Of a DNA stretch of 64,000 nucleotides, positions 35,507-47,544 are shown one piece after another. How positions within the stretch are numbered: the first letter of the stretch is position 1; the number at the start of each line of letters is the position of its first letter. Under the pieces are notes generated by a model. It was given only the letters and a program-made list of their open reading frames with translations. It searched no databases and was not told the DNA's origin. The translations under genes and the position numbers were made by a program. Location of the stretch: contig OZ038531.1 in assembly GCA_964036665.1 (NCBI GenBank), positions 12,524,168 through 12,588,167 on the forward strand, given 5' to 3'. The DNA is from Gordius sp. MW1. Its lineage: Eukaryota > Nematomorpha > Gordioida > Gordea > Gordiidae.

Positions 35507-38295
35507 CAGAGGTGAATTCCGAAAAAAAAAATTTTTGATCAGTCATCAGAAATTTTTAACTTTAAATCACTATCGCATGAGCTTGTTTCACAAAAACTGG
35601 AGACACGCTTAAAAGCGATATTGAAACAATCTAAACGAAAAACTTAAATTTTAATTTCTCTGAGTCTAAAACTTCTCTCGTGCAAAAATTCTTATCGAGA
35701 TTCTAACAAGGACATAATGCTAAGAATATTTACTAACTTTCAAAGATTTTTTCAGCCCCCTTTTGAATGAATATGAAAAAAAATATTTTTTCGACCTCAA
35801 AATTTTTTCAATTATTTTGTTCAACCATAAACCCCTCATGAAAGTTTTTGATATCAGAGGTGAATTCCGTAAAGAAAAAATTTTTTGATCAGTCATCAGA
35901 AATTTTTAACTTTAAATCACGATCGCATGAGCTTGTTTCACAAAAACTGGAGACACGCTTAAAAAGCGATATTGAAACAATCTAAACGCAACACTTAAAT
36001 TTTCATTTTTCGCAATCTAAAACTTCCCCCCTGCAAAAATTCTTATCGAGATTCTAACAAGGACTTAATGCTAAGAATATTTACTAACTTTCAAAGATTT
36101 TTTCAGCCCCCTTTTGAATGAATATGAAAAAAAATATTTTTTTCGACCTCAAAATTTTTCAATTTTTTTGTTCAACCAGAAACCCCTCATGAAAGTTTTC
36201 GATATCAGAGGTGAATTTCGAAAAAAAATTTTTTGATCAGTCATCAAAAATTTTTTACTTTAAATCACTATCGCATGAGCTTGTTTCACAAAAACTGGAT
36301 ACACGCTTAAAAAGCGATATTGAAACAATCTAAACGAAACACTTAAATTTTAATTTCTCTCAGTCTAAAACTTCACCCGTGCTAAAATTCTTATCGAGAT
36401 TCTAACAAGGACATAATGCTAAGACTATTTACTAACTTTCAAAGATTTTTCAGCCCCCTTTTGAATGATTCTGAAAAAAAATATTTTTTTCGACCTCAAA
36501 ATTTTTTCAATTTTTTTGTTCAACCATAAACCCCTCATGAAAGTTTTCGATATCAGAGGTGAATTCCGAAAAAAAAATTTTTGATCAGTCATCAGAAATT
36601 TTTAACTTTAAATCACTATCGCATGAGCTTGTTTCACAAAAACTGGAGACACGCTTAAAAGCGATATTGAAACAATCTAAACGAAAAACTTAAATTTTAA
36701 TTTCTCTCAGTCTAAAACTTCTCTCGTGCAAAAATTCTTATCGAGATTCTAACAAGGACATAATGCTAAGAATATTTACTAACTTTCAAAGATTTTTTCA
36801 GCCCCCTTTTGAATGAATATGAAAAAAAATATTTTTTCGACCTCAAAATTTTTTCAATTATTTTGTTCAACCATAAACCCCTCATGAAACTTTTTGATAT
36901 CAGAGGTGAATTCCGTAAAGAAAAAATTTTTTGATCAGTCATCAGAAATTTTTAACTTTAAATCACGATCGCATGAGCTTGTTTCACAAAAACTGGAGAC
37001 ACGCTTAAAAAGCGATATTGAAACAATCTAAACGCAACACTTAAATTTTCATTTTTCGCAATCTAAAACTTCCCCCCTGCAAAAATTCTTATCGAGATTT
37101 TAACAAGGACATAATGCTAAGAATATTTACTAACTTTCAAAGATTTTTTTAGCCCCCTTTTGAATGAATATGAAAAAAAATATTTTTTCGACCTCAAAAT
37201 TTTTTCAATTATTTTGTTCAACCATAAACCCCTAATGAAAGTTTTTGATATCAGAGGTGAATTCCGTAAAAAAAAATTTTTTTGATCAGTCATCAGAAAT
37301 TTTTAACTTTAAATCACGATCGCATGAGCTTGTTTCACAAAAACTGGAGACACGCTTAAAAAGCGATATTGAAACAATCTAAACGCAACACTTAAATTTT
37401 CATTTTTCGCAATCTAAAACTTCCCCCCTGCAAAAATTCTTATCGAGATTCTAACAAGGACTTAATGCTAAGAATATTTACTAACTTTCAAAGATTTTTT
37501 CAGCCCCCTTTTGAATGAATATGAAAAAAAATATTTTTTTCGACCTCAAAATTTTTCAATTTTTTTGTTCAACCATAAACCCCTCATGAAAGTTTTCGAT
37601 ATCAGAGGTAAATTCGAAAAAAAATTTTTTGATCAGTCATCAAAAATTATTAACTTTAAATCACGATCGCATGAGTTTGTTTCACAAAACTGGAGACACG
37701 CTTAAAAAGCGATATTGAAACAATCTAAAAGAAACACTTAAATTTTAATTTCTCTCAATCTAAAACTTCCCCCCTGCAAATATTTTTATCGAGATTCTAA
37801 CAAGGACATAATGCTAAGAATATTTACTAACTTTCAAAGATTTTTCAGCCCCCTTTTGAATGAATATGAAAAAAAATATTTTTTTCGACCTCAAAATTTT
37901 TTCAATTTTTTTGTTCAACCATAAACCCCTCATGAAAGTTTTCGATATCAGAGGTGAATTTCGAAAAAAAAAAAAATTTTGATCAGTCATCAAAAATTAT
38001 TAACTTTAAATCACGATCGCATGAGCTTGTTTCACAAAACTGGAGACACGCTTAAAAAGCGATATTGAAACAATCTAAACGCAACAGGTAAATTTTAATT
38101 TCTCTCAATCTAAAACTACCCCCCGTGCAAAAATTCTTATCGAGATTCTAACAAGGACACAAGGCTAAGACTATTTACTAACTTTCAAAGATTTTTCAGC
38201 CCCCTTTTGAATGATTCTGAAAAAAAATATTTTTTTCGACCTCAAAATTTTTTCAATTTTTTTGTTCAACCATAAACCCCTCATGAAAGTTTTCG
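34663..38295 (+). repeat. Multi-monomer block C2 (copy of 20345-23630)
   Basis: The order is T3, T4, T7, T8 (CCGTAAAGAAAA), one additional unit at 36059-36406, T7, T8, T8 with CCCCTAATG, a GAGGTAAATTCG unit and a CACAAAACTGGAG unit. Every unit except 36059-36406 has a counterpart at 20345-23630. The additional unit carries CAACCAGAAACC and AATTTTTTACTTT as private marks. Confidence 0.83.
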
Positions 38296-39547
38296 ATATC
38301 AGAGGTGAATTCCGAAAAAAAAAATTTTTGATCAGTCATCAGAAATTTTTAACTTTAAATCACTATCGCATGAGCTTGTTTCACAAAAACTGGAGACACG
38401 CTTAAAAGCGATATTGAAACAATCTAAACGAAAAACTTAAATTTAAATTTCTCTCAGTCTAAAACTTCACTCGTATAAAAATTCTTATCGAGATTCTAAC
38501 AAGGACATAATGCTAAGAATATTTACTAACTTTCAAAGATTTTTTCAGCCCCCTTTTGAATGAATATGAAAAAAAATATTTTTTTCGACCTCAAAATTTT
38601 TTCAATTTTTTTGTTCAACCATAAACTTCTCATGAAAGTTTTCGATATCAGAGGTGAATTCCGAAAAAAAAAATTTTTGATCAGTCATCAAAAATTATTA
38701 ACTTTAAATCACGATCGCATGAGCTTGTTTCACAAAACTGGAGACACGCTTAAAAAGCGATATTGAAACAATCTAAACGCAACAGGTAAATTTTAATTTC
38801 TCTCAATCTAAAACTACCCCCCGTGCAAAAATTCTTATCGAGATTCTAACAAGGACACAAGGCTAAGACTATTTACTAACTTTCAAAGATTTTTCAGCCC
38901 CCTTTTGAATGATTCAGAAAAAAAATATTTTTTTCGACCTCAAAATTTTTTCAATTTTTTTGTTCAACCATAAACCCCTCATGAAAGTTTTCGATATCAG
39001 AGGTGAATTCCGAAAAAAAAAATTTTGATCAGTCATCAGAAATTTTTAACTTTAAATCACTATCGCATGAGCTTGTTTCACAAAAACTGGAGACACGCTT
39101 AAAAGCGATATTGAAACAATCTAAACGAAAAACTTAAATTTTAATTTCTCTCAGTCTAAAACTTCACTCGTATAAAAATTCTTATCGAGATTCTAACAAG
39201 GACATAATGCTAAGAATATTTACTAACTTTCAAAGATTTTTTCAGCCCCCTTTTGAATGAATATGAAAAAAAATATTTTTTCGACCTCAAAATTTTTTCA
39301 ATTATTTTGTTCAACCATAAACCCCTCATGAAAGTTTTTGATATCAGAGGTGAATTCCGCAAAAAAAAAATTTTTTGATCAGTCATCAGAAATTTTTAAC
39401 TTTAAATCACTATCGCATGAGCTTGTTTCACAAAAACTGGATACACGCTTAAAAAGCCATATTGAACAATCTAAACGAAACACTTAAATTTTAATTTCTC
39501 TCAGTCTAAAACTTCACCCGTGCTAAAATTCTTATCGAGATTCTAAC

Positions 39548-39895
39548 AAGGACATAATGCTAAGAATATTTACTAACTTTCAAAGATTTTTTCAGCCCCC
39601 TTTTGAATGAATATGAAAAAAAATATTTTTTTCGACCCCAAAATTTTTCAATTTTTTTGTTCAACCATAAACCCCTCATGAAAGTTTTCGATATAAGAGG
39701 TGAATTCCGAAAAAAAAAATTTTTGATCAGTCATCAGAAATTTTTAACTTTAAATCACTATCGCATGAGCTTGTTTCACAAAAACTGGAGACACGCTTAA
39801 AAGCGATATTGAAACAATCTAAACGAAAAACTTAAATTTTAATTTCTCTCAGTCTAAAACTTCACCCGTGCTAAAATTCTTATCGAGATTCTAAC
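39548..39895 (+). repeat. Three-class chimeric monomer (T1 head, T7 body, T5 tail)
   Basis: CGACCCC marks a T1 head. The body has GATATAAGAGG, GAATTCCG, TTAAAAGCG and CGAAAAAC, which are T7 marks. The tail CACCCGTGCTAAAA is that of T5. The next unit is T6, the usual successor of this tail. Confidence 0.74.
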
Positions 39896-40243
39896 AAGGA
39901 CATAATGCTAAGAATATTTACTAACTTTCAAAGATTTTTTCAGCCCCCTTTCAAAAGAATATGAAAAAAAATATTTTTTTCGACCTCAAAATTTTTTCAA
40001 TTTTTTTGTTCAACCATAAACCCCTCATGAAAGTTTTTGATATCAGAGGTGAATTTCGAAAAAAAAATTTTTGATCAGTCATCAAAAATTTTTAACTTTA
40101 AATCACTATCGCATGAGCTTGTTTCACAAAAACTGGATACACGCTTAAAAAGCCATATTGAACAATCTAAACGAAACACTTAAATTTTAATTTCTCTCAG
40201 TCTAAAACTTCACCCGTGCTAAAATTCTTATCGAGATTCTAAT

Positions 40244-40589
40244 AAGGACATATAGCTAAGAATATTTACTAACTTTCAAAGATTTTTTCAGCCCCCTTTT
40301 GAATGAATATGAAAAAAAATATTTTTTTCGACCCCAAAATTTTTCAATTTTTTTGTTCAACCATAAACCCCTCATGAAAATTTTCAATATCAGAGGTGAA
40401 TTTCGAAAAAAAATTTTTGATCAGTCATCAAAAATTATTAACTTTAAATCACGATCGCATGAGCTTGTTTCACAAAACTGGAGACACGCTTAAAAAGCGA
40501 TATTGAAACAATCTAAAAGAAACACTTAAATTTTAATTTCTCTCAATCTAAAACTTCCCCCCTGCAAATATTTTTATCGAGATTCTAAC
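40244..40589 (+). repeat. Chimeric T1/T2 monomer with divergent head
   Basis: The junction reads CTAATAAGGACATATAGC instead of CTAACAAGGACATAATGC. CGACCCC is T1-like, then AAATTTTCAATATC and CAAAAATTATT are T2-like, followed by CGCATGAGC with CACAAAACTGG and an AAAGAAACAC tail. Units of the same composition recur at about 44800 and 48980 with normal heads, so the recombinant class was amplified. Confidence 0.72.
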
Positions 40590-40939
40590 AAGGACATAAT
40601 GCTAAGAATATTTACTAACTTTCAAAGATTTTTCAGCCCCCTTTTGAATGAATATGAAAAAAAATATTTTTTTCGACCTCAAAATTTTTTCAATTTTTTT
40701 GTTCAACCATAAACCCCTCATGAAAGTTTTCGATATCAGAGGTGAATTCCGAAAAAAAAAATTTTTGATCAGTCATCAGAAATTTTTAACTTTAAATCAC
40801 TATCGCATGAGCTTGTTTCACAAAAACTGGAGACACGCTTAAAAGCGATATTGAAACAATCTAAACGAAAAACTTAAATTTTAATTTCTCTCAGTCTAAA
40901 ACTTCACTCGTATAAAAATTCTTATCGAGATTCTAACAA

Positions 40940-42385
40940 GGACACAAGGCTAAGAATATTTACTAACTTTCAAAGATTTTTCAGCCCCCTTTTGAATGAT
41001 TCTGAAAAAAAATATTTTTTTCGACCTCAAAATTTTTTCAATTTTTTTGTTCAACCATAAACCCCTCATGAAAGTTTTCGATATCAGAGGTGAATTCCGA
41101 AAAAAAAATTTTTTGATCAGTCATCAGAAATTTTTAAATTTAAATCACTATCGCATGAGCTTGTTTCACAAAAACTGGAGACACGCTTAAAAGCGATATT
41201 GAAACAATCTAAACGAAAAACTTAAATTTTAATTTCTCTCAGTCTAAAACTTCTCTCGTGCAAAAATTCTTATCGAGATTCTAACAAGGACATAATGCTA
41301 AGAATATTTACTAACTTTCAAAGATTTTTTCAGCCCCCTTTTGAATGAATATGAAAAAAAATATTTTTTCGACCTCAAAATTTTTTCAATTATTTTGTTC
41401 AACCATAAACCCCTCATGAAAGTTTTTGATATCAGAGGTGAATTCCGTAAAGAAAAAATTTTTTGATCAGTCATCAGAAATTTTTAACTTTAAATCACGA
41501 TCGCATGAGCTTGTTTCACAAAAACTGGAGACACGCTTAAAAAGCGATATTGAAACAATCTAAACGCAACACTCATTTTTCGCAATCTAAAACTTCCCCC
41601 CTGCAAAAATTCTTATCGAGATTCTAACAAGGACATAATGCTAAGAATATTTACTAACTTTCAAAGATTTTTTCAGCCCCCTTTTGAATGAATATGAAAA
41701 AAAATATTTTTTCGACCTCAAAATTTTTTCAATTATTTTGTTCAACCATAAACCCCTAATGAAAGTTTTTGATATCAGAGGTGAATTCCGTAAAAAAAAA
41801 TTTTTTTGATCAGTCATCAGAAATTTTTAACTTTAAATCACGATCGCATGAGCTTGTTTCACAAAAACTGGAGACACGCTTAAAAAGCGATATTGAAACA
41901 ATCTAAACGCAACACTTAAATTTTCATTTTTCGCAATCTAAAACTTCCCCCCTGCAAAAATTCTTATCGAGATTCTAACAAGGACTTAATGCTAAGAATA
42001 TTTACTAACTTTCAAAGATTTTTTCAGCCCCCTTTTGAATGAATATGAAAAAAAATATTTTTTTCGACCTCAAAATTTTTCAATTTTTTTGTTCAACCAT
42101 AAACCCCTCATGAAAGTTTTCGATATCAGAGGTAAATTCGAAAAAAAATTTTTTGATCAGTCATCAAAAATTATTAACTTTAAATCACGATCGCATGAGC
42201 TTGTTTCACAAAACTGGAGACACGCTTAAAAAGCGATATTGAAACAATCTAAAAGAAACACTTAAATTTTAATTTCTCTCAATCTAAAACTTCCCCCCTG
42301 CAAATATTTTTATCGAGATTCTAACAAGGACATAATGCTAAGAATATTTACTAACTTTCAAAGATTTTTCAGCCCCCTTTTGAAT
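40940..42385 (+). repeat. Partial third copy of the T7-T8-T8 segment
   Basis: T7, T8 (CCGTAAAGAAAA), T8 with CCCCTAATG and the GAGGTAAATTCG unit appear in the order seen at about 36460-37860 and 21800-23200. The offset to 36460 is about 4525 bp. One tail is 14 bp shorter (CGCAACACTCATTTTTCG, about 41565) than CACTTAAATTTTCATTTTT in the other copies. Confidence 0.8.
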
Positions 42386-43362
42386 GAATATGAAAAAAAA
42401 TATTTTTTTCGACCTCAAAATTTTTTCAATTCTTTTGTTCAACCATAAACCCCTCATGAAAGTTTTCGATATCAGAGGTGAATTCCGAAAAAAAAAATTT
42501 TTGATCAGTCATCAGAAATTTTTAACTTTAAATCACTATCGCATGAGCTTGTTTCACAAAAACTGGAGACACGCTTAAAAGCGATATTGAAACAATCTAA
42601 ACGAAAAACTTAAATTTAAATTTCTCTCAGTCTAAAACTTCACCCGTGCTAAAATTCTTATCGAGATTCTAACAAGGACATAATGCTAAGAATATTTACT
42701 AACTTTCAAAGATTTTTTCAGCCCCCTTTCAAAAGAATATGAAAAAAAATATTTTTTTCGACCTCAAAATTTTTTCAATTTTTTTGTTCAACCATAAACC
42801 CCTCATGAAAGTTTTATATCAGAGGTGAATTTCGAAAAAAAAATTTTTGATCAGTCATCAAAAATTTTTAACTTTAAATCACTATCGCATGAGCTTGTTT
42901 CACAAAAACTGGATACACGCTTAAAAAGCCATATTGAAACAATCTAAACGCAACACATAAATTTTAATTTCTCTCAATCTAAAACTTCCCCCCTGCAAAT
43001 ATTTTTATCGAGATTCTAACAAGGACATAATGCTAAGAATATTTACTAACTTTCAAAGATTTTTCAGCCCCCTTTTGAATGAATATGAAAAAAAATAATT
43101 TTTTCGACCTCAAAATTTTTTCAATTTTTTTGTTCAACCATAAACCACTCATGAAAGTTTTCGATGTGAATTCCGCAAAAAAATTTTTTTTTGATCAGTC
43201 ATCAGAAATTTTTAACTTTAAATCACGATCGCATGAGCTTGTTTCACAAAAACTGGAGACACGCTTAAAAGCGATATGAAACAATCTAAACGCAACACTT
43301 AAATTTTAATTTTTTGCAATCTAAAACTTACCCCCTGCAAAAATTCTTATCGAGATTCTAAC
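42386..43362 (+). repeat. Three rearranged monomers before the 4.17-kb tandem block
   Basis: These include a T7-tailed unit, a T6 unit in which TTTTCGATATC is shortened to TTTTATATC (about 42813), and a unit with AAAAATAATTTTTTCG, CATAAACCACTC and TTTTCGATGTGAATTCCGC (about 43165), which lost the ATCAGAG segment. That segment holds both the EcoRV site and the GAGGTGA motif seen in almost all other monomers. Confidence 0.76.
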
Positions 43363-46300
43363 AAGGACATAATGCTAAGAATATTTACTAACTTTCAAAG
43401 ATTTTTTCAGCCCCCTTTTGAATGAATATGAAAAAAAAAATTTTTTTCGACATCAAAATTTTTTCAAATTTTTTGTTCAACCATAAACCCCTCATGAAAG
43501 TTTTCAATATCAGAGGTGAATTTCGAAAAAAAATTTTTTGATCATTCATCAAAAATTATTAACTTTAAATCACGATCGCATAGAGCTTGTTTCACAAAAA
43601 CTGGATACACGCTTAAAAAGCGATATTGAAACAATCTAAACGAAACACTTAAATTTTAATTTCTCTCAATCTAAAACTTTACCGTGCAAAAATTCTTATC
43701 GAGATTCTAACAAGGACATAATGCTAATAATATTTACTAACTTTCAAAGATTTTTCAGCCCCCTTTTGAATGAATATGAAAAAAAATATTTTTTTCGACC
43801 CCAAAATTTTTCAATTTTTTTGTTCAACCATAAACCCCTCATGAAAATTTTCAATATCAGAGGTGAATTCCGAAAAAAAAAAATTTTTTGATCAGTCATC
43901 AGAAATTTTTAACTTTAAATCACTATCGCATGAGCTTGTTTCACAAAAACTGGAGACACGCTTAAAAAGCGATATTGAAACAATCTAAACGCAAAACTTA
44001 AATTTTAATTTTTCGCAATCTAAAACTTCCCCCCTGCAAAAATTCTTATCGAGATTCTAACAAGGACATAATGCTAAGAATATTTACTAACTTTCAAAGA
44101 TTTTTTCGGCCCCTTTTTGAATGAATATGAAAAAAAAATATTTTTTTCGACCTCAAAATTTTTTCAATTTTTTTGTTCAACCATAAACCCCTCATGAAAG
44201 TTTTCGATATCAGAGGTGAATTCCGAAAAAAAAAAATTTTTTTGATCAGTCATCAGAAATTTTTAACTTTAAATTACTATCGCATGAGCTTGTTTCACAA
44301 AAACTGGAGACACGCTTAAAAAGCGATATTGAAACAATCTAGACGCAACACTTAAATTTTAATTTTTCGCAATCTAAAACTTCCCCCCTGCAAAAATTCT
44401 TATCGAGATTCTAACAAGGACTTAATGCTAAGAATATTTACTAACTTTCAAAGATTTTTTCAGCCCCCTTTTGAATGAATATGAAAAAAAATATTTTTTT
44501 CGACCTCAAAATTTTTTCAATTTTTTTGTTCAACCATAAACCCCTCATGAAAGTTTTCGATATCAGAGGTGAATTTCGAAAAAAAATTTTTGATCAGTCA
44601 TCAAAAATTATTAACTTTAAATCACGATCGCATGAGCTTGTTTGACAAAACTGGAGACACGCTTAAAAAGCGATATTGAAACAATCTAAACGAAACACTT
44701 AAATTTTAATTTCTCTCAATCTAAAACTTCACCCGTGCAAAAATTCTAATCGAGATTCTAACAAGGACATAATGCTAAGAATATTTACTAACTTTCAAAG
44801 ATTTTTTCAGCCCCCTTTTGAATGAATATGAAAAAAAATATTTTTTTCGACCCCAAAATTTTTCAATTTTTTTGTTCAACCATAAACCCCTCATGAAAAT
44901 TTTCAATATCAGAGGTGAATTTCGAAAAAAAATTTTTGATCAGTCATCAAAAATTATTAACTTTAAATCACGATCGCATGAGCTTGTTTCACAAAACTGG
45001 AGACACGCTTAAAAAGCGATATTGAAACAATCTAAAAGAAACACTTAAATTTTAATTTCTCTCAATCTAAAACTTCACCCCTGCAAATATTTTTATCGAG
45101 ATTCTAACAAGGACATAATGCTAAGAATATTTACTAACTTTATAAGATTTTTTCAGCCCTCTTTTGAATGAATATGAAAAAAAATATTTTTTTCGACCTC
45201 AAAATTTTTTCAATTTTTTTGTTCAACCATAAACCCCTCATGAAAGTTTTCGATATCAGAGGTGAATTCCGAAAAAAAAAATTTTTTGATCAGTCATAAG
45301 AAATTTTTAACTTTAAATCACGATCGCATGAGCTTGTTTCACAAAACTGGAGACACGCTTAAAAAGCGATATTAACACAATCTAAACGAAAAACTTAAAT
45401 TTTAATTTCTCTTAGTCTAAAACTTCACTCGTGCAAAAATTGTTATCGAGATTCTAACAAGGACATAATGCTAAGAATATTTACTAACTTTCAAAGATTT
45501 TTTGAGCCCCCTTTCAAAAGAATATGAAAAAAAATATTTTTTTCGACCTCAAAATTTTTTCAATTTTTTTGTTCAACCATAAACCCCTCATGAAAGTTTT
45601 CGATATCAGAGGTGAATTCCGAAAAAAAAAAATTTTTTTGATCAGTCATCAGAAATTTTTAACTTTAAATCACGATCGCATGAGCTTGTTTCACAAAACT
45701 GGAGACACGCTTAAAAAGCGATATTGAAACAATTAACGCAACAAGTAAATTTTAATTTCTCTCAGTCTAAAACTTCACCCGTGCAAAAATTCTCATCGAG
45801 ATTCTAACAAGGACACAAGGCTAAGACTATTTACTAACTTTCAAAGATTTTTTCAGCCCCCTTTCAAAAGAATATGAAAAAAAATATTTTTTTCGACATC
45901 AAAATTTTTTCAATTTTTTTGTTCAACCATAAAGCCCTCATGAAAGTTTTCGATATTAGAGGTGAATTCCGAAAAAAAAAAAATTTTGATCAGTCATAAG
46001 AAATTTTTAACTTTAAATCACGATTGCATGAGCTTGTTTCACAAAACTGGAGACACGCTTAAAAAGCGATTATGAAACAATCTAAACGCAACAGGTAAAT
46101 TTTAATTTCTCTCAATCTAAAACTACCCCCCGTGCAAAAATTCTTATCGAGATTCTAACAAGGACACAAGGCTAAGACTATTTACTAACTTTCAAAGGTT
46201 TTTCAGCCCCCTTTTGAATGATTCTGAAAAAAAATATTTTTTTCGACCTCAAAATTTTTTCAATTTTTGTATTCAACCATAAACCCCTCATGAAAGTTTT

Positions 46301-47544
46301 CGATATCAGAGGTGAATTCCGAAAAAAAAATTTTTGATCAGTCATCAGAAATTTTTAACTTTAAATCACTATCGCATGAGCTTGTTTCACAAAAACTGGA
46401 GACACGCTTAAAAGCGATATTGAAACAATCTAAACGAAAAACTTAAATTTTAATTACTCCACTCGTGCAAAAATTCTTATCGAGATTCTAACAAGGACAT
46501 AATGCTAAGAATATTTACTAACTTTCAAAGATTTTTTCAGCCCCCTTTTGAATGAATATGAAAAAAAATATTTTTTTCGACCTCAAAATTTTTTCAATTT
46601 TTTTGTTTAACCATAAACCCCTCATGAAAATTTTCAATATCAGAGGTGAATTTCGAAAAAAAATTTTTGATCAGTCATCAAAAATTATTAACTTTAAATC
46701 ACGATCGCATAGAGCTTGTTTCACAAAAACTGGATACACGCTTAAAAAGCGATATTGAAACAATCTAAACGAAACACTTAAATTTTCATTTTTCGCAATC
46801 TAAAACTTCCCCCCTGCAAAAATTCTTATCGAGATTCTAACAAGGACATAATGCTAAGAATATTTACTAACTTTCAAAGATTTTTTCAGCCCCCTTTTGA
46901 ATGAATATGAAAAAAAAATATTTTTTTCGACCTCAAAAATTTTTCAATTTTTTTTTTCAACCATAAACCCCTCATGAAAGTTTTCGATATCAGAGGTGAA
47001 TTCCCAAAAAAAATTTTTTTTTTTGATCAGTCATCAGAAATTATTAACTTTAAATCACGATCGCATGAGCTTGTTTCACAAAACTGGAGACACGCTTAAA
47101 AAGCCATATTGAAACAATCTAAACGAAACACGTAAATTTTAATTTCTCTCAATCTAAAACTACCCCCCGTGCAAAAATTCTTATCGAGATTCTAACAAGG
47201 ACACAAGGCTAAGACTATTTACTAACTTTCAAAGATTTTTTCAGCCCCCTTTTAAAAGAATATGAAAAAAAATATTTTTTTCGACATCAAAATTTTTTCA
47301 ATTTTTTTGTTCAACCATAAACCCCTCATGAAAGTTTTCTATATCAGAGGTGAATTACCAAAAAAAATTTTTTTTGATCAATCATCAGAAATTTTTAACT
47401 ATAAATCACTATCGCATGAGTTTGTTTCACAAAAACTGGAGACACGCTTAAAAAGCGATATTGAAACAATCTAAACGCAACACTTAAATTCTAATTTCTC
47501 TCAATCTAAAACTTCACCCGTGCATTCTTTATTGAGATTCTAAC
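43363..47544 (+). repeat. 12-monomer tandem higher-order repeat, copy 1 (4182 bp)
   Basis: Distinctive marks in order: CGACATC with TTTTTTCAAATTTTTTG and GATCATTCATC, GCTAATAATATT, TTTCGGCCCC, GGACTTAATG, TTTGACAAAAC, TTTATAAGATT, AGTCATAAG, TTTTTTGAGCCCCC, CATAAAGCCC, AAAGGTTTTTC, TAATTACTCCACTCG, and TGCATTCTTTATTGAG. All recur in the same order in copy 2. Confidence 0.92.
46160..46492 (+). repeat. 333-bp monomer with shortened tail
   Basis: The tail CTCTCAGTCTAAAACTTC is replaced by the shorter TAATTACTCCACTCG. TTTTTGTATTCAACC replaces the usual TTTTTTTGTTCAACC. The same changes lie in the corresponding unit of copy 2. Confidence 0.82.

Larger units (their letters stand above)
38154..40939 (+). 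repeat. Mosaic monomers between block C2 and its partial third copy
   Basis: Eight units of mixed class: T7 (about 38200), a unit with CATAAACTTCTCATG (about 38625), T7 with GAATGATTCAG, T8, the T1/T7/T5 chimera at 39548-39895, T6, a T1/T2-like unit headed AATAAGGACATATAGC (40244-40589), and a T7-bodied unit with a normal head. Several are recombinants. No non-satellite sequence is present. Confidence 0.78.
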
